A stretch of 64,000 nucleotides of DNA from Caenispirillum salinarum_A (GCF_044803115.1 NZ_CP085224.1:3162001-3226000); one strand, 5' to 3'; positions 7,354-16,330 are shown, numbered from the stretch's first letter. Program-made: numbers and translations. Notes: generated from the sequence alone by a model not told the origin.

Positions 7354-9026
7354 CGCCAAAAGACGATCATGAGCGACAACATGATTACAAGGCCGGCGAA
7401 GGCGGTGCCCATGATACGCAGATCACGGAAGCCGCGCTCGGCATAGCGGAGCCGCTGGAACGTGATGACCACGCCCCGGCGGGTCCGGCGGGAAATGATG
7501 CGGCGCGCCCTGGCCATGCCTGCAACGCCGGCGCGCATGGCACGCGCCGGTTCGACGGCGCGCCACAGCCGCACCGACGGCTCAAGGATGTCGCCCGCGG
7601 GAACCGGGGGCAGTCGCCTCCCGGCACGTTCCGCCACAGCGACCATCAGGAACAGCGCCAGCCCCAAAAGTACCGGCCACGTCGTCGCCCATAGGTGAGA
7701 GCGGGAAAACACAAGGTGCAATGGCTCGTGGTGAACGCCCATGACGATTTGCCATGGCAGCACCATCGCGCCCACGGCAGCCAGAGCGGCGGGAAGCGGT
7801 CCCGAGCGGCCGTCCTGCGACCGGCGGGGCGCGGCGTGGATGGCCAGCCAAACGATGCGCGCCATCAACAGCGCCGTCGCGACGGATGTGAAGGGAAGCA
7901 GTTGCGCGGCCACGTCATGCCATACGCCCGGCAGCCGGTGCTCTTCCTCCTTGATCCACAGCTTGGCTACGGCTCCGCCGGTCGCGGGCGCCGCGGCAAG
8001 CGCCAGGGACAGGACCACCAGCACAGCGCGCCGCACCGCTCCCACGGCTGCGCCCGCGCGGTCCATCGCCAGCAGCAAGCCGCCCTTGCAGAAGCCATGA
8101 TGCACCAGAAACAGCGCCAGGACGGGCAGCACCGCGGACCACGTATGCGGTTCAGCGGCCGCGACGGCCGTGAACGCCGTCAGCAACCCCATCTGGCTGA
8201 CCGTCGAATAGCCCAGCGCCGCCCGCGCCTCGCGCTGCAGCAGGCCAAGCAACGCCCCCAGGAAGGCCGCGGCGAGGCCGGCGGTCAGCAGCGCCGGAAC
8301 AGCCGTTTCGAGGGCTGCCCCGGCGTCGGGCAGGAAGCGCAGCCATCCGACGGCGGTGCTCGTCAGCAGAACACCGCCCATCACCGCGGCGCCGACGGGT
8401 GGCGCCGCCCGGTAGACCAGCGGCAGCGCCACGTGGAGCGGCAGCACACCCAGCTTGCTGCCCAGCCCGAAGTACAGCAGCCATACGTACTCCGCGCCGT
8501 CCATGCCTGCTGCCATCAACAGGAACGCCACCAGCGCAAGGAATTCGCCCAGAAGGGCCAGGCCCAGATAGATCCTGGCAGCGCGGCGTTCCTCGGGGTC
8601 GTGCCGTCCCGTTTCGACCAGTCCGTAGGACGCGACCGTCATGATCGACAGGAAGACGTAGAACGAAACCATGTCCAGCGCGACCACGGTCCCAAGGCTG
8701 CCCACCATGGTCAGCAGCAGGCACAGCACCGGGAAACGGCGCCCGAACGGCCGGCCACGCACCAAGTGCAGCCCCGCCAGGCTCCACATGGCCGCTACCT
8801 GAACAAGCAGAACGCCGGCGACGTCGTCGAATCCCAGGCTCAGGCCCAAGACCAGCGGCTCCACCGTCGCACTCGCCCTGCCCGGCGCCCAGATCGCCGC
8901 GACCAGGGCCGGCGCAGGCGCCACGACGGTCAGCGCCGGGACCAGCCGCCGCAACGGCGTCACCAGCAGAACCGCGAGGATCAGGGGCGGTGCCGCCACC
9001 GCCGCCAGGATGGTCCAGCCGCTCAT
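7350..9026 (-). CDS. Divergent MrpD/NuoL-like proton-conducting subunit
   Basis: 558 aa, hydrophobic with about 14 membrane segments, last gene of the operon (start ATG overlaps the upstream stop as ATGA). It belongs to the NuoL/M/N-MrpA/D family (Proton_antipo_M), but its motifs are degenerate. The usual GKSAxxPLHxWLPxA reads GSKLGVLPLHVALPLVYRAA, the K-R-xx-AYSTxSQxG segment reads REARAALGYSTVSQMG without the conserved lysine, and HHGFCKGGLLLAMD keeps the His...Lys pair. A C-terminal amphipathic Arg-rich stretch (residues about 500-540) precedes a final membrane segment, recalling NuoL-type extensions. It probably acts in the plasma membrane with the other Mrp subunits; it could be structural rather than proton-pumping. 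Confidence 0.75.
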   Translation of the reverse strand: MSGWTILAAVAAPPLILAVLLVTPLRRLVPALTVVAPAPALVAAIWAPGRASATVEPLVLGLSLGFDDVAGVLLVQVAAMWSLAGLHLVRGRPFGRRFPVLCLLLTMVGSLGTVVALDMVSFYVFLSIMTVASYGLVETGRHDPEERRAARIYLGLALLGEFLALVAFLLMAAGMDGAEYVWLLYFGLGSKLGVLPLHVALPLVYRAAPPVGAAVMGGVLLTSTAVGWLRFLPDAGAALETAVPALLTAGLAAAFLGALLGLLQREARAALGYSTVSQMGLLTAFTAVAAAEPHTWSAVLPVLALFLVHHGFCKGGLLLAMDRAGAAVGAVRRAVLVVLSLALAAAPATGGAVAKLWIKEEEHRLPGVWHDVAAQLLPFTSVATALLMARIVWLAIHAAPRRSQDGRSGPLPAALAAVGAMVLPWQIVMGVHHEPLHLVFSRSHLWATTWPVLLGLALFLMVAVAERAGRRLPPVPAGDILEPSVRLWRAVEPARAMRAGVAGMARARRIISRRTRRGVVITFQRLRYAERGFRDLRIMGTAFAGLVIMLSLMIVFWR

Positions 9027-10507
9027 GGGAACCGCTCCCGCGCCACGATGCTTTCGATGAGCGCGAGCGGCCCGCCCTCCCACGGCACCAGCCCGGCAAG
9101 CAGGACCAGAAGCGCCGTGAACAACGGGGGCAGCAGAAGCAGGGCCTTCGCCTCGTTCCGGCCCCCGGGCGTGCCGGCGGGAAGCGGTCGCAGCCATGCC
9201 GCATGCAGGATGGGCAGGTAATAGGCCGCGTTCAGCAGCGCACTCGCGATCAAGACCGCCACGACCCATTCAAGGCCGAGGTTCAAGGCCCCGAGCCCGA
9301 GGTACCATTTGGTCACGAAGCCCGCCAGGGGCGGGAGCCCGATCATTCCCAGCGCGGCCACGGTGAATGCGGCCATCGTCCACGGCATGCGGCGGCCGAT
9401 CCCGTTCATCTCGCTGACCTTGTGGATGTGCGCCGTCTCGGCCAGGCCACCCGCGCAGAAAAAGAGCGTGATCTTCATGACGCCGTGATTGATCATGTGG
9501 ACGAGGCCGCCGACAAGGGCCAGCGGCCCGCCCAGCGACACGCCGAGCACGATGTAGCTGAGCTGGCTGATCGTCGAGTAGGCCAACAGCCGCTTGAGGT
9601 GATCCTGCTGCAATGCCCGCAGGGACGCGAAGATGATGGTGAACGCCGCCACCCCCGCCACCACCTGCGTGAGCCCCATTTCATGGGCAGTGACGCCGTA
9701 GACGTCGTGAATGATGCGGATGACGCCGAACGCGCCGGCCTTGACGACGGCGACGGCATGCAGCAGCGCGCTGACGGGCGTCGGCGCCACCATGGCCGCC
9801 GGTAGCCAGGCGTGCAGCGGAACGATCGCGGCCTTGGATGCCACGCCGACGATCAGCAGACCGAAGATCACGCTCAGCGCCACCGGATGATCCGCCGCGA
9901 GCGCAGCAACGTCGCGCCCCTGCGCGGCAAAGCTGACGTCGCCGCCGACCAGCGCGTGAAGCCAGGCGGCGCCGCCGAGAAACGCGGTGCTCGCGCCCAG
10001 CAGAAATGCAAGATAGACGGCACCGGACCGCAACGCCTTGGGCGTGCCGTCGTGGACGATCAACGGCCAGGTGAAGATCGTCAGGGCCTCGTAGGCCATG
10101 AAGAACGTAAGCAGGTTGCCCGCCATGGCAATGCCCATGGTGGCCGTGATGCACAGGCTGAAGAACCCGAAGAAGCGCCGGCTTTCCCGGTCGCCCTCGA
10201 TGTAGCCGATGGCGTAGACCGTCGTCGCCAGCCACAGGACCGACGACAGGGCGACGAACAGCGTGGCAAGGGCATCCAGCCGAAGCATGATGTCGAAACC
10301 GGGCGCGAAGCCCACCGACACCTCCAGCGGCGGCTGCCCCTCGATTGCTCGCCAGACGACGTACCCGGCGAGCCCGACCTTGATGATTGCGCCGGTCAGG
10401 TTCAGGGCGATCCTGGTGCCACCGCGGTTTTCGGGCAGCAGGAAGATGCCGATCCCCGGCACGAAAGACGAAAGCAGTATGAGGATTGGGACCAGTGCCT
10501 CGCTCAC
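9023..10507 (-). CDS. Mrp antiporter subunit D-like (second copy)
   Basis: 494 aa from a GTG at 10507 that overlaps the upstream stop (GTGA). Well-conserved MrpD/NuoM features: the MAYEALTIFTWPLIVHDGT segment with the proton-pathway Glu, ASKAAIVPLHAWLPAAMVAP with the conserved Lys, then LKRLLAYSTISQLSYI and HMINHGVMKITLFFCAG. It should form a proton half-channel in the membrane. It is more canonical than the downstream copy. Part of the eight-gene Mrp-type operon, sixth-to-seventh position counting from MrpE. Confidence 0.82.
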   Translation of the reverse strand: MSEALVPILILLSSFVPGIGIFLLPENRGGTRIALNLTGAIIKVGLAGYVVWRAIEGQPPLEVSVGFAPGFDIMLRLDALATLFVALSSVLWLATTVYAIGYIEGDRESRRFFGFFSLCITATMGIAMAGNLLTFFMAYEALTIFTWPLIVHDGTPKALRSGAVYLAFLLGASTAFLGGAAWLHALVGGDVSFAAQGRDVAALAADHPVALSVIFGLLIVGVASKAAIVPLHAWLPAAMVAPTPVSALLHAVAVVKAGAFGVIRIIHDVYGVTAHEMGLTQVVAGVAAFTIIFASLRALQQDHLKRLLAYSTISQLSYIVLGVSLGGPLALVGGLVHMINHGVMKITLFFCAGGLAETAHIHKVSEMNGIGRRMPWTMAAFTVAALGMIGLPPLAGFVTKWYLGLGALNLGLEWVVAVLIASALLNAAYYLPILHAAWLRPLPAGTPGGRNEAKALLLLPPLFTALLVLLAGLVPWEGGPLALIESIVARERFP

Positions 10508-11988
10508 GGCGCGCCTCCGCTCAGAGCCGTCTGGACCACAGATCCCACCCAGTCACCGCTCAGGCCGAGCGCCACCGATCCCAGGGCCAGGGCCAACGCC
10601 GCCAGTTCAAGTGATTTCGGCGTCGGCTTGTAGCGCCGCTCCGGCACCTCGTCGCGGCGTCGCATTGCCGGTGCGAGAATGCGCAACACATAGCCCATGG
10701 CAAGCAGGCTGCCGGCAAGCAGCACGAGAGCCCACCACCACTGACCGGAGCCCAGGCTTCCCTGCAACAGGGTCCACTTTCCGACAAAGCCACCGCCCGG
10801 CGGAAGCCCCGCCAGCGTCAGGCCTCCGGCGCCGAAGGTGAAGACCGTCATCGGGCGTACATGGACGGCGTCCCTCACGGCCGGAAGCCTGTCGTGACCG
10901 ACCGAGGCGACCACCAGCCCGGCGGAAAGAAACATGGCGCTCTTGGCCAGGGCATGGCTTGCCATGAGCACCCCGACGCCCCCGAAAGCCATGGAGCGCC
11001 AGGGCTCCTGCCCGCCCAGGAGCGGGAGGGCCAACAGCAGGTAGCCGAGTTGCGCCACCGTGGAATAGGCAAGAATCAGTTTCAGCCGTCGCTGCCGCAG
11101 GGCCTGGACACCACCCCATATGATGGCGCCGGCGCCCAGCACCCCCAGGGACTGCCGCAGGACCTCTCCCGGATCAAGCGGCCCGAACACCTCTATCCAC
11201 AGGCGCAGCAGGACATAAAACGAGCTTTTCACGACCAGTCCCGACAGCAGTGCGCTCGCGGGGGGTGGGGCCGACCCATGAGCCGGCGGCAGCCAGCCGT
11301 GCAACGGGAACAGGGCGGACTTGCCCATGAGGCCGACGATCATCAGGGTCATCGCAAGGCCGACCGCCGGGTCGTGGCTCAACCGTTCCGACGCCATGCG
11401 AAGGTCCAGGACGCCGACCGTCCCGTACAGCAGGGCCACGCCCATGAGGAAGGCGGTCGCGCTCGCCAGGGTCACGAACAGGTAGCGCAGCGCGGCCTGC
11501 ATCACGCGCGCCCGCCCTTCCAGGGCTACCAGGGCAATGGACGCAAGCCCCGACAGTTCCAGCGTCACGTACAAGTTGAACATGTCGCCGCTGAGAAACA
11601 GGGCATTCAAGGCCGCGAGCAGGAACATCAGAAGCGGCTGGAACCGCCCTGTCAGGACCGGCTCACCCTCGGCATGGAAGTAGCGGCCGCCGTGCACCGC
11701 GACGGCAAGCCCCACCGCGCTGGCAACCAGAAGCATGACACCCGACAATCCGTCGGCGCGCCATTGGATGCCAAGGGGCGCGGCCCAGCCGCCAAGCGAA
11801 ACCGTCACCGGTCCGGCAGTCCCGATAATCCACAGAAGCACGACGGCCGAGATCAGCGCCGCCACGCTGGCGGCGACCACGATCACCTGCGCCCCGCGGC
11901 GTCCGGCAACGAAGCTGAGCCCGGCGGCGAGAAGATAGGGCACCACGGCGCCGACTGCGGCGACAGTGGGAAGAACGGTCGCACCCAT
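10504..11988 (-). CDS. mrpD: Mrp antiporter subunit D (first copy)
   Basis: 494 aa, normal MrpD length. Key segments: NLYVTLELSGLASIALVALE (the TM5 Glu region), GKSALFPLHGWLPPAHGSAP (conserved Lys and PLHGWLP), LKLILAYSTVAQLGYLLL, and HALAKSAMFLSAG. Start ATG 11988 lies 2 bp after the MrpC stop. This is the subunit in the usual position after MrpC, so it is the best candidate for the true MrpD. It takes part in Na+ (or K+)/H+ exchange at the cytoplasmic membrane. Confidence 0.84.
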   Translation of the reverse strand: MGATVLPTVAAVGAVVPYLLAAGLSFVAGRRGAQVIVVAASVAALISAVVLLWIIGTAGPVTVSLGGWAAPLGIQWRADGLSGVMLLVASAVGLAVAVHGGRYFHAEGEPVLTGRFQPLLMFLLAALNALFLSGDMFNLYVTLELSGLASIALVALEGRARVMQAALRYLFVTLASATAFLMGVALLYGTVGVLDLRMASERLSHDPAVGLAMTLMIVGLMGKSALFPLHGWLPPAHGSAPPPASALLSGLVVKSSFYVLLRLWIEVFGPLDPGEVLRQSLGVLGAGAIIWGGVQALRQRRLKLILAYSTVAQLGYLLLALPLLGGQEPWRSMAFGGVGVLMASHALAKSAMFLSAGLVVASVGHDRLPAVRDAVHVRPMTVFTFGAGGLTLAGLPPGGGFVGKWTLLQGSLGSGQWWWALVLLAGSLLAMGYVLRILAPAMRRRDEVPERRYKPTPKSLELAALALALGSVALGLSGDWVGSVVQTALSGGAP

Positions 11989-11990
11989 GC

Positions 11991-12344
11991 CTACTGCTCG
12001 CGCTCGGCGGGGGACGTGACGTGCGCCTCGGCTTCGGAACGCTCCTCGCGCCGACCCACCGTTTCCTCGCGAAGCCGCCGCACCAGGGCAAGGCCAAAGC
12101 CGCTGAGGGACACCGAAATGACAATGCCCGTCAGCACCAGCGCCTGAGCAACCGGATCGGCGCGGCCGTCGCCTCCCTTCGGCACCGCCGCAACCAGGAC
12201 AAGAAAGGTGCCCGAGGCCATGATGCTGGCGCCGATAACCCGGATCACCATGTCGCGGCGCATGAAGACGCCCGCCAGCCCGGCCGCGAACAGGAAGCCG
12301 CCGGTCAGCATGTAGAGCACAGCCTGATCCACGTGTCCCTCCAT
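11991..12344 (-). CDS. mrpC: Mrp antiporter subunit C (NuoK-like)
   Basis: 117 aa, three membrane helices. NuoK/MrpC signature: VLYMLTGGFLFAAGLAGVFM, RDMVIRVIGASIMASGTFLV, and DPVAQALVLTGIVISVSLSG ending in GFGLALVRR. A charged C-terminal tail follows. The start overlaps the upstream stop by one base (TAATG). It forms the small NuoK-like part of the Mrp membrane complex. Confidence 0.86.
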   Translation of the reverse strand: MEGHVDQAVLYMLTGGFLFAAGLAGVFMRRDMVIRVIGASIMASGTFLVLVAAVPKGGDGRADPVAQALVLTGIVISVSLSGFGLALVRRLREETVGRREERSEAEAHVTSPAEREQ

Positions 12345-13303
12345 TACACGTACCGCGACCGGCCGGGAACAAGTGTGACCATGCTGCCGAGACAGGCGCC
12401 GATGGACAGTGTCAAGGTCGCTTCGATCGTCAGAATCAGTGGCTTGGTCAGCCCGTCCGGATATTCAAGAAAGCTGTTTCCCAGCGCGAGCATGAGCGTG
12501 GCGATGCTGGTGAAGACGACAACCCCCGCCGCCGCCGCCGCACGGACCCACGCCGCGTCCGGGTCGGGATACTCGGCAAGGCGGGTCATGAAAATGACGC
12601 CGACCATGCCCCCCAGCATGGCGCCGCCCTGGAACGCGCCGCCTGCTTCGCTGGCACCGGCGTACCAGAGATACACGGCCAGCAGGATGCCGATGGGGAC
12701 GGCGCGCGCCGCAAACCAGTTCATCGCCGGCATCCCGTGGCGCTCCGGCTGAACGGTGTGTCCGGCCGGCCATATCCCGCGAATGGGCTGGAGGAAGATA
12801 ACGCCGACCAGCGCCACAAGAAGCACCGTGATTTCCAGCAGGGTATCGAAGGCGCGGTAGTCGAGCAGTACCGCGGTCACCGGGTTCTTGACCGCACCAT
12901 TCTTCTGTTCTTCCGCCACGACCGGTGCCAGGGCTGCATCGCCTCCGGCGGTGCCGGCCGCGATCACGGCGATGGAGAAGGCGACAAGAACCGCCGCCGC
13001 ACCCAGCCCGGTGTACAACTGGCGCTGCCTCAGTCGCCGCCCGGAGGGTTGCGGACGGCGGCCGACAACCCGCCGCATGTAGCCAAGCGTGCCGAAAAAC
13101 AGGATGACCACCATTTCGATGACGGCCTCGATCAACGCGAGGTCGGGCGCCCCGAGGCGGAGCCACGCGACCGCCATCAGCAGTCCGAAGGTTCCGAACA
13201 GGATGGCGCTGTCCAGCGCATCTCGCGCGAGAAGGGCGAAAAGCGCCACGCCGGCAAGGACGAGGCAAAGGCCGATGTCGAAGATCGTTGCGCCAAGGGT
13301 CAC
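12344..13303 (-). CDS. mrpB: Mrp antiporter MrpA C-terminal (DUF4040) + MrpB fused subunit
   Basis: 319 aa from GTG 13303, which overlaps the MrpG stop as GTGA; no ATG gives a sensible N-terminus. The first roughly 80 residues match the DUF4040/MbhD-like part normally at the C-terminus of MrpA (LARDALDSAILFGTFGLLMA, LGAPDLALIEAVIEMVVILF). The rest is MnhB/MrpB (DYRAFDTLLEITVLLVALVG, a periplasmic loop, EAGGAFQGGAMLGGMVGVIF, a last helix pair). No full-length MrpA is encoded here, so its pieces are distributed among this protein and the NuoL-like subunits. Confidence 0.82.
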   Translation of the reverse strand: MTLGATIFDIGLCLVLAGVALFALLARDALDSAILFGTFGLLMAVAWLRLGAPDLALIEAVIEMVVILFFGTLGYMRRVVGRRPQPSGRRLRQRQLYTGLGAAAVLVAFSIAVIAAGTAGGDAALAPVVAEEQKNGAVKNPVTAVLLDYRAFDTLLEITVLLVALVGVIFLQPIRGIWPAGHTVQPERHGMPAMNWFAARAVPIGILLAVYLWYAGASEAGGAFQGGAMLGGMVGVIFMTRLAEYPDPDAAWVRAAAAAGVVVFTSIATLMLALGNSFLEYPDGLTKPLILTIEATLTLSIGACLGSMVTLVPGRSRYV

Positions 13304-13629
13304 GACCGTCTCCCCCGGTCCTCGCGCGGCCACTCCTCCGTGCGCTCCTGCTCGGGACGGGTCCGCGCGGCCCAGGCGACGCCCTGGGCTACGGTGGCCG
13401 ACGCCGCCGCCCCCAGCACCAGGATGATGAGGTACTCCACCATGGCCCAGACTGATGCCGCCTCGACGATGCGGGCCAGCACGATCAGCCCGAAGCCGGC
13501 GGTGCCGGCCACCCCGACGGCGTGCAGGCGGGCAAGGGGGTCCCCCAGGCGCAGAAAGGCGATGACGGCGGCAGCGAAGAACAGGGCTCCCGCCACCAGC
13601 AGGACGCCATAGATGATGTCGAGGATCAT
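13300..13629 (-). CDS. mrpG: Mrp antiporter subunit G
   Basis: 109 aa. MrpG/MnhG family: three helices with the signature AVIAFLRLGDPLARLHAVGV followed by GTAGFGLIVLARI, and a charged tail. Start ATG overlaps the MrpF stop (ATGA) and its stop overlaps the next GTG (GTGA), showing tight translational coupling. Confidence 0.86.
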   Translation of the reverse strand: MILDIIYGVLLVAGALFFAAAVIAFLRLGDPLARLHAVGVAGTAGFGLIVLARIVEAASVWAMVEYLIILVLGAAASATVAQGVAWAARTRPEQERTEEWPREDRGRRS

Positions 13630-13919
13630 CCGGCGTCTCCCCTGTCGCCGCCCTCGCCGCCGTCGCTCCCGAGCATCCAGAAGCGCAGGACCAGCGTGTA
13701 TCCGCCGATGATCGACAGGGCGAGGAAGACGAGCGCGATGTGGCGCGCCGCTTCATACCCCATCAGGCCGCCCACCAGAAGGATCTCGACCACAAGAAGA
13801 AGCGACGCCATCTCGTAGATCAGAATCCGGTTGGCCAACCCGGGCAAGCGCAGGCAAGACATCATGATGACGAACCCGATGAGGCCAAGAAGGGCCACAC
13901 CCCAAGTCAGCGCTTCCAT
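13626..13919 (-). CDS. mrpF: Mrp antiporter subunit F
   Basis: 97 aa. The start ATG 13919 is chosen because GGAGGTG lies about eight bases upstream. Three hydrophobic helices with the MrpF pattern LPGLANRILIYEMASLLLVV (the family usually has R-x-P-s-l-x-d-R-i-l-a-l-D; here the acid is Glu) and a short C-terminal tail of Gly/Asp. Sits 16 bp after MrpE. Confidence 0.82.
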   Translation of the reverse strand: MEALTWGVALLGLIGFVIMMSCLRLPGLANRILIYEMASLLLVVEILLVGGLMGYEAARHIALVFLALSIIGGYTLVLRFWMLGSDGGEGGDRGDAG

Positions 13920-13935
13920 GGCGTTGCACCTCCGG

Positions 13936-14466
13936 TCACGTCCTATCCGGTGACTGGGCGCCCACGGCTCTGCCGACCGACGCCTCCATTGCATCGAGTT
14001 CCTTGCCGCCGGTGCGCTGGTCCAGCACATGCACGTCAAGCTCGTCGGCCTTGATCACTGCACCGGCGGTTCCCGGCATCAGCGTCAAGGTGTAGGAGAG
14101 GCCGAGGGCGACCGAACGGGAGGGCTCGCGCAGGCGGTAGGTGATGAAGGCAGGCGCGGCCATCCGATCCCGGGGCAGAATAGCCCGCCGAGCAACGTCC
14201 GCCGACGTCCGGGCAATGCCGCCGATCAACGTCCCCAGGAACCGCACCGCACCGACCGGCGAAACGAGGTTGCCGTTGGGCGGGCGGACGTACCACCCGG
14301 CCACCGTCCCGAGCGTCACCGCGACGGCCCCGAACGGCAAGGCGGCAGTCTCGAACTCTGTGATCGGCAGCCACAACAGAACCAGCACCATGACGCGGGC
14401 CGCCATATCAATGGCGATCCGGCCGTTCCACCGTGTTCCGATTCGTTGCTGCGGCGTGCGCGGCAT
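13936..14466 (-). CDS. mrpE: Mrp antiporter subunit E
   Basis: 176 aa, first gene of the operon. MrpE/MnhE features: two N-terminal hydrophobic helices, WYVRPPNGN, a membrane-proximal segment with VARRAILPRD, and the C-terminal beta region LSYTLTLMPGTAGAVIKADE ending with VHVLD. Required for assembly of the Mrp complex. The 143 bp upstream (14467-14609), up to the end of the EamA gene, hold no promoter I can defend. Confidence 0.85.
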   Translation of the reverse strand: MPRTPQQRIGTRWNGRIAIDMAARVMVLVLLWLPITEFETAALPFGAVAVTLGTVAGWYVRPPNGNLVSPVGAVRFLGTLIGGIARTSADVARRAILPRDRMAAPAFITYRLREPSRSVALGLSYTLTLMPGTAGAVIKADELDVHVLDQRTGGKELDAMEASVGRAVGAQSPDRT

Positions 14467-14609
14467 GATGTGCCTGCCTATCCCGTCGCCGTTGATGCTC
14501 TCGCGAGAAACGGGATGAAGCGTGCTGCGGTTGCGGCGGGCCGCGCCCGCTCGCCCTTACGTTCCGAAGGCCGGGCATGCGGCGTGCGCTAGACCTGACT
14601 CCGGTGCCG

Positions 14610-15614
14610 TTAGTTCCCCCGGGCGCGGCGGCGCCTGCGCGCACCCAGCGTGCCCAGCAGGATGCCGGAGAAGATCAGCACCAGGCCCGCGCCGTGGAAC
14701 CAGTACAGGCTCTCGCCCAGGAAGATGACCGCCAGGATCGCCGTGAACACCGGCAGCAGGTTGATGTAGAGACCCGCCGTCGAGGCGCCGGCCTCCGCCA
14801 CGCCCCGGTTCCAGAAATAGAAGGCGCCGATGGACGGCCCGGTGGCGACATACAGGAACACCAGCGCCATGCCCCAGGTCATGGGAATGGAACTGCCGAC
14901 CGTCGCCGCCTCCACGGCATAGAGCGGCGCCAGGAAACACAGTCCCGCCATCATCTGCACCGTCAGCATGGCGCCGGCCGTCAGCCCCGGCGGGTGGGCG
15001 CGCAGGCCCACGGAATACAGCGACCAAACCAGGACCGCCAGCAGCATGAGCCCGTCGCCGGCGTGCACCTCCAGCCCCATGAGGACGCTCGGATCGCCGC
15101 GCCCGACCACCACCAGCACGCCCATCATGGACAGCAGGATGCCGGCGATGCCGCCCGCCGAGGGCCGCTCGCGCAGCCAGATCCACGAGACCAGCACGAT
15201 GGTCATGGGCATGGAGGTGTTGAGCAGCGTCACGTTGATCGCCGTCGTCGTCTCCAGCGCCATGTAGAGGAACAGGTTGTAGAGGCCCGCCGACAGGATG
15301 CCGAGTACCGCGATGCTCTTCCACTTCGCCCGCACCACCGGCCACTGGTTCAGCACGGCCGATGCGGTGAAGGGCAGCAGGATCAGGATCGCCAGGCTCC
15401 ACCGCACCACCGACAGCGCCAGAGGAGAGATATCCGCCACCGCAACGCGCCCCACCACGGCGTTGCCGGCCCAGAACAGGGGCGGCATCACCAGCATCAG
15501 GTAGGGCGAGGCCCACCAATGGACAGTTTTTGTGGCGGTGGGGGACGTTTGGCTGCTCGACAAGCCGGGGCTCTTCCGGATCAAGGGGTTGGTCTCTGCT
15601 GGGGCGGCTACCAT
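14610..15614 (-). CDS. EamA-family (DMT superfamily) transporter
   Basis: 334 aa with ten predicted helices and the duplicated EamA unit. Motifs: MPPLFWAGNAVVGRVA in helix 1, PLALSVVRW, LLNTSMPMTIVLVSWIWLRE closing repeat 1, and LLPVFTAILAVIFLGESLYW closing repeat 2; an Arg-rich C-terminal tail faces the cytoplasm. Metabolite exporter of unknown substrate. The start (ATG 15614) gives a 45-residue polar N-terminus; a later start nearer the first helix is possible. Divergent from the HIT gene across 111 bp. Confidence 0.83.
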   Translation of the reverse strand: MVAAPAETNPLIRKSPGLSSSQTSPTATKTVHWWASPYLMLVMPPLFWAGNAVVGRVAVADISPLALSVVRWSLAILILLPFTASAVLNQWPVVRAKWKSIAVLGILSAGLYNLFLYMALETTTAINVTLLNTSMPMTIVLVSWIWLRERPSAGGIAGILLSMMGVLVVVGRGDPSVLMGLEVHAGDGLMLLAVLVWSLYSVGLRAHPPGLTAGAMLTVQMMAGLCFLAPLYAVEAATVGSSIPMTWGMALVFLYVATGPSIGAFYFWNRGVAEAGASTAGLYINLLPVFTAILAVIFLGESLYWFHGAGLVLIFSGILLGTLGARRRRRARGN

Positions 15615-15725
15615 GCCCGACCGGCCGAGGCGGCCACAAGGGCCGCTATCACCGTGACAGGCGTCGGCCGTTGCGGCAGGATTGCGGACGATGCCTTCCC
15701 TGCACTCCGTCCGGAGACCGTTCCC

Positions 15726-16220
15726 ATGTTCACGCTCGACGACCGCCTGGCCGCGGACACCGTTGAAATCGCCCGCTGGCCGCTCTGCCGCGTGCTGCTG
15801 ATGAACGACCGGACATACCCCTGGCTGATCCTGGTGCCGCAGCGCGAGGGGATGAGCGAGATCCATGAGCTGACGGCGGCCGACCGGGCGCGGCTGATGG
15901 AGGAAGCCTCCTGCGCCGCGCAACGGCTGCAACTGTTCACCGCCGCCGACAAGATGAACGTCGCGGCCCTGGGCAACATGGTGCGGCAGTTGCACGTCCA
16001 CGTCATCGCCCGCTTCGACGACGACCCCGCCTGGCCCGGTCCGGTGTGGGGCGCGAAGGAGCGCGAGCCCTATTCCGAGGCGGAACTGCCGCATGTCGTC
16101 AGCCGGCTGCGCGAGGCCATCACCCCGCCCGAGGTGGACCCGCCGACGCGCGAGGGCGGACAGGGCAGCGGCAGCGCCGTCCGCCGCGCCCAGGCGCCCG
16201 GCACTCGAACGGTGCACTGA
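15726..16220 (+). CDS. HIT-family protein
   Basis: 164 aa. The HIT motif is QLHVHVIARF at about residues 89-98, preceded by KMNVAALGNMV, as in the proteobacterial branch annotated 'HIT domain-containing protein'. In this branch the third His of H-x-H-x-H is replaced, so nucleotide hydrolase/transferase activity is uncertain. The N-terminal FTLDDRLAADT and WLILVPQREG also match. The last 30 residues are low-complexity. Confidence 0.8.
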   Translation: MFTLDDRLAADTVEIARWPLCRVLLMNDRTYPWLILVPQREGMSEIHELTAADRARLMEEASCAAQRLQLFTAADKMNVAALGNMVRQLHVHVIARFDDDPAWPGPVWGAKEREPYSEAELPHVVSRLREAITPPEVDPPTREGGQGSGSAVRRAQAPGTRTVH

Positions 16221-16258
16221 TCCCAGCGAGCGGCGCCGACAACTTTTTCGGAATATGC

Positions 16259-16286
16259 TGATCGGCGACCGCGTGCCGCGCGTAAG
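16259..16286 (+). promoter_or_regulatory. Candidate sigma-E (ChrR-type ECF) promoter of the photolyase gene
   Basis: TGATCG at 16259-16264 and TAAG at 16283-16286 are separated by exactly 18 bp. The known Rhodobacter sigma-E/ChrR promoter is TGATCC-N18-TAAG, and a photolyase gene is one of its classical targets. The photolyase ATG lies 44 bp downstream of the TAAG. This is a visual match to a known consensus, not a computed score. Confidence 0.55.
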
Positions 16287-16330
16287 CAGTGGGAATGCTT
16301 GCTGAAATCGTGCCCAGCCCAGGACCGCCG

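Noticed and set aside
7695..9221. Long plus-strand frames opposite the antiporter genes
   Set aside because: Gln/His/Arg-rich antisense products of hydrophobic membrane-protein genes.
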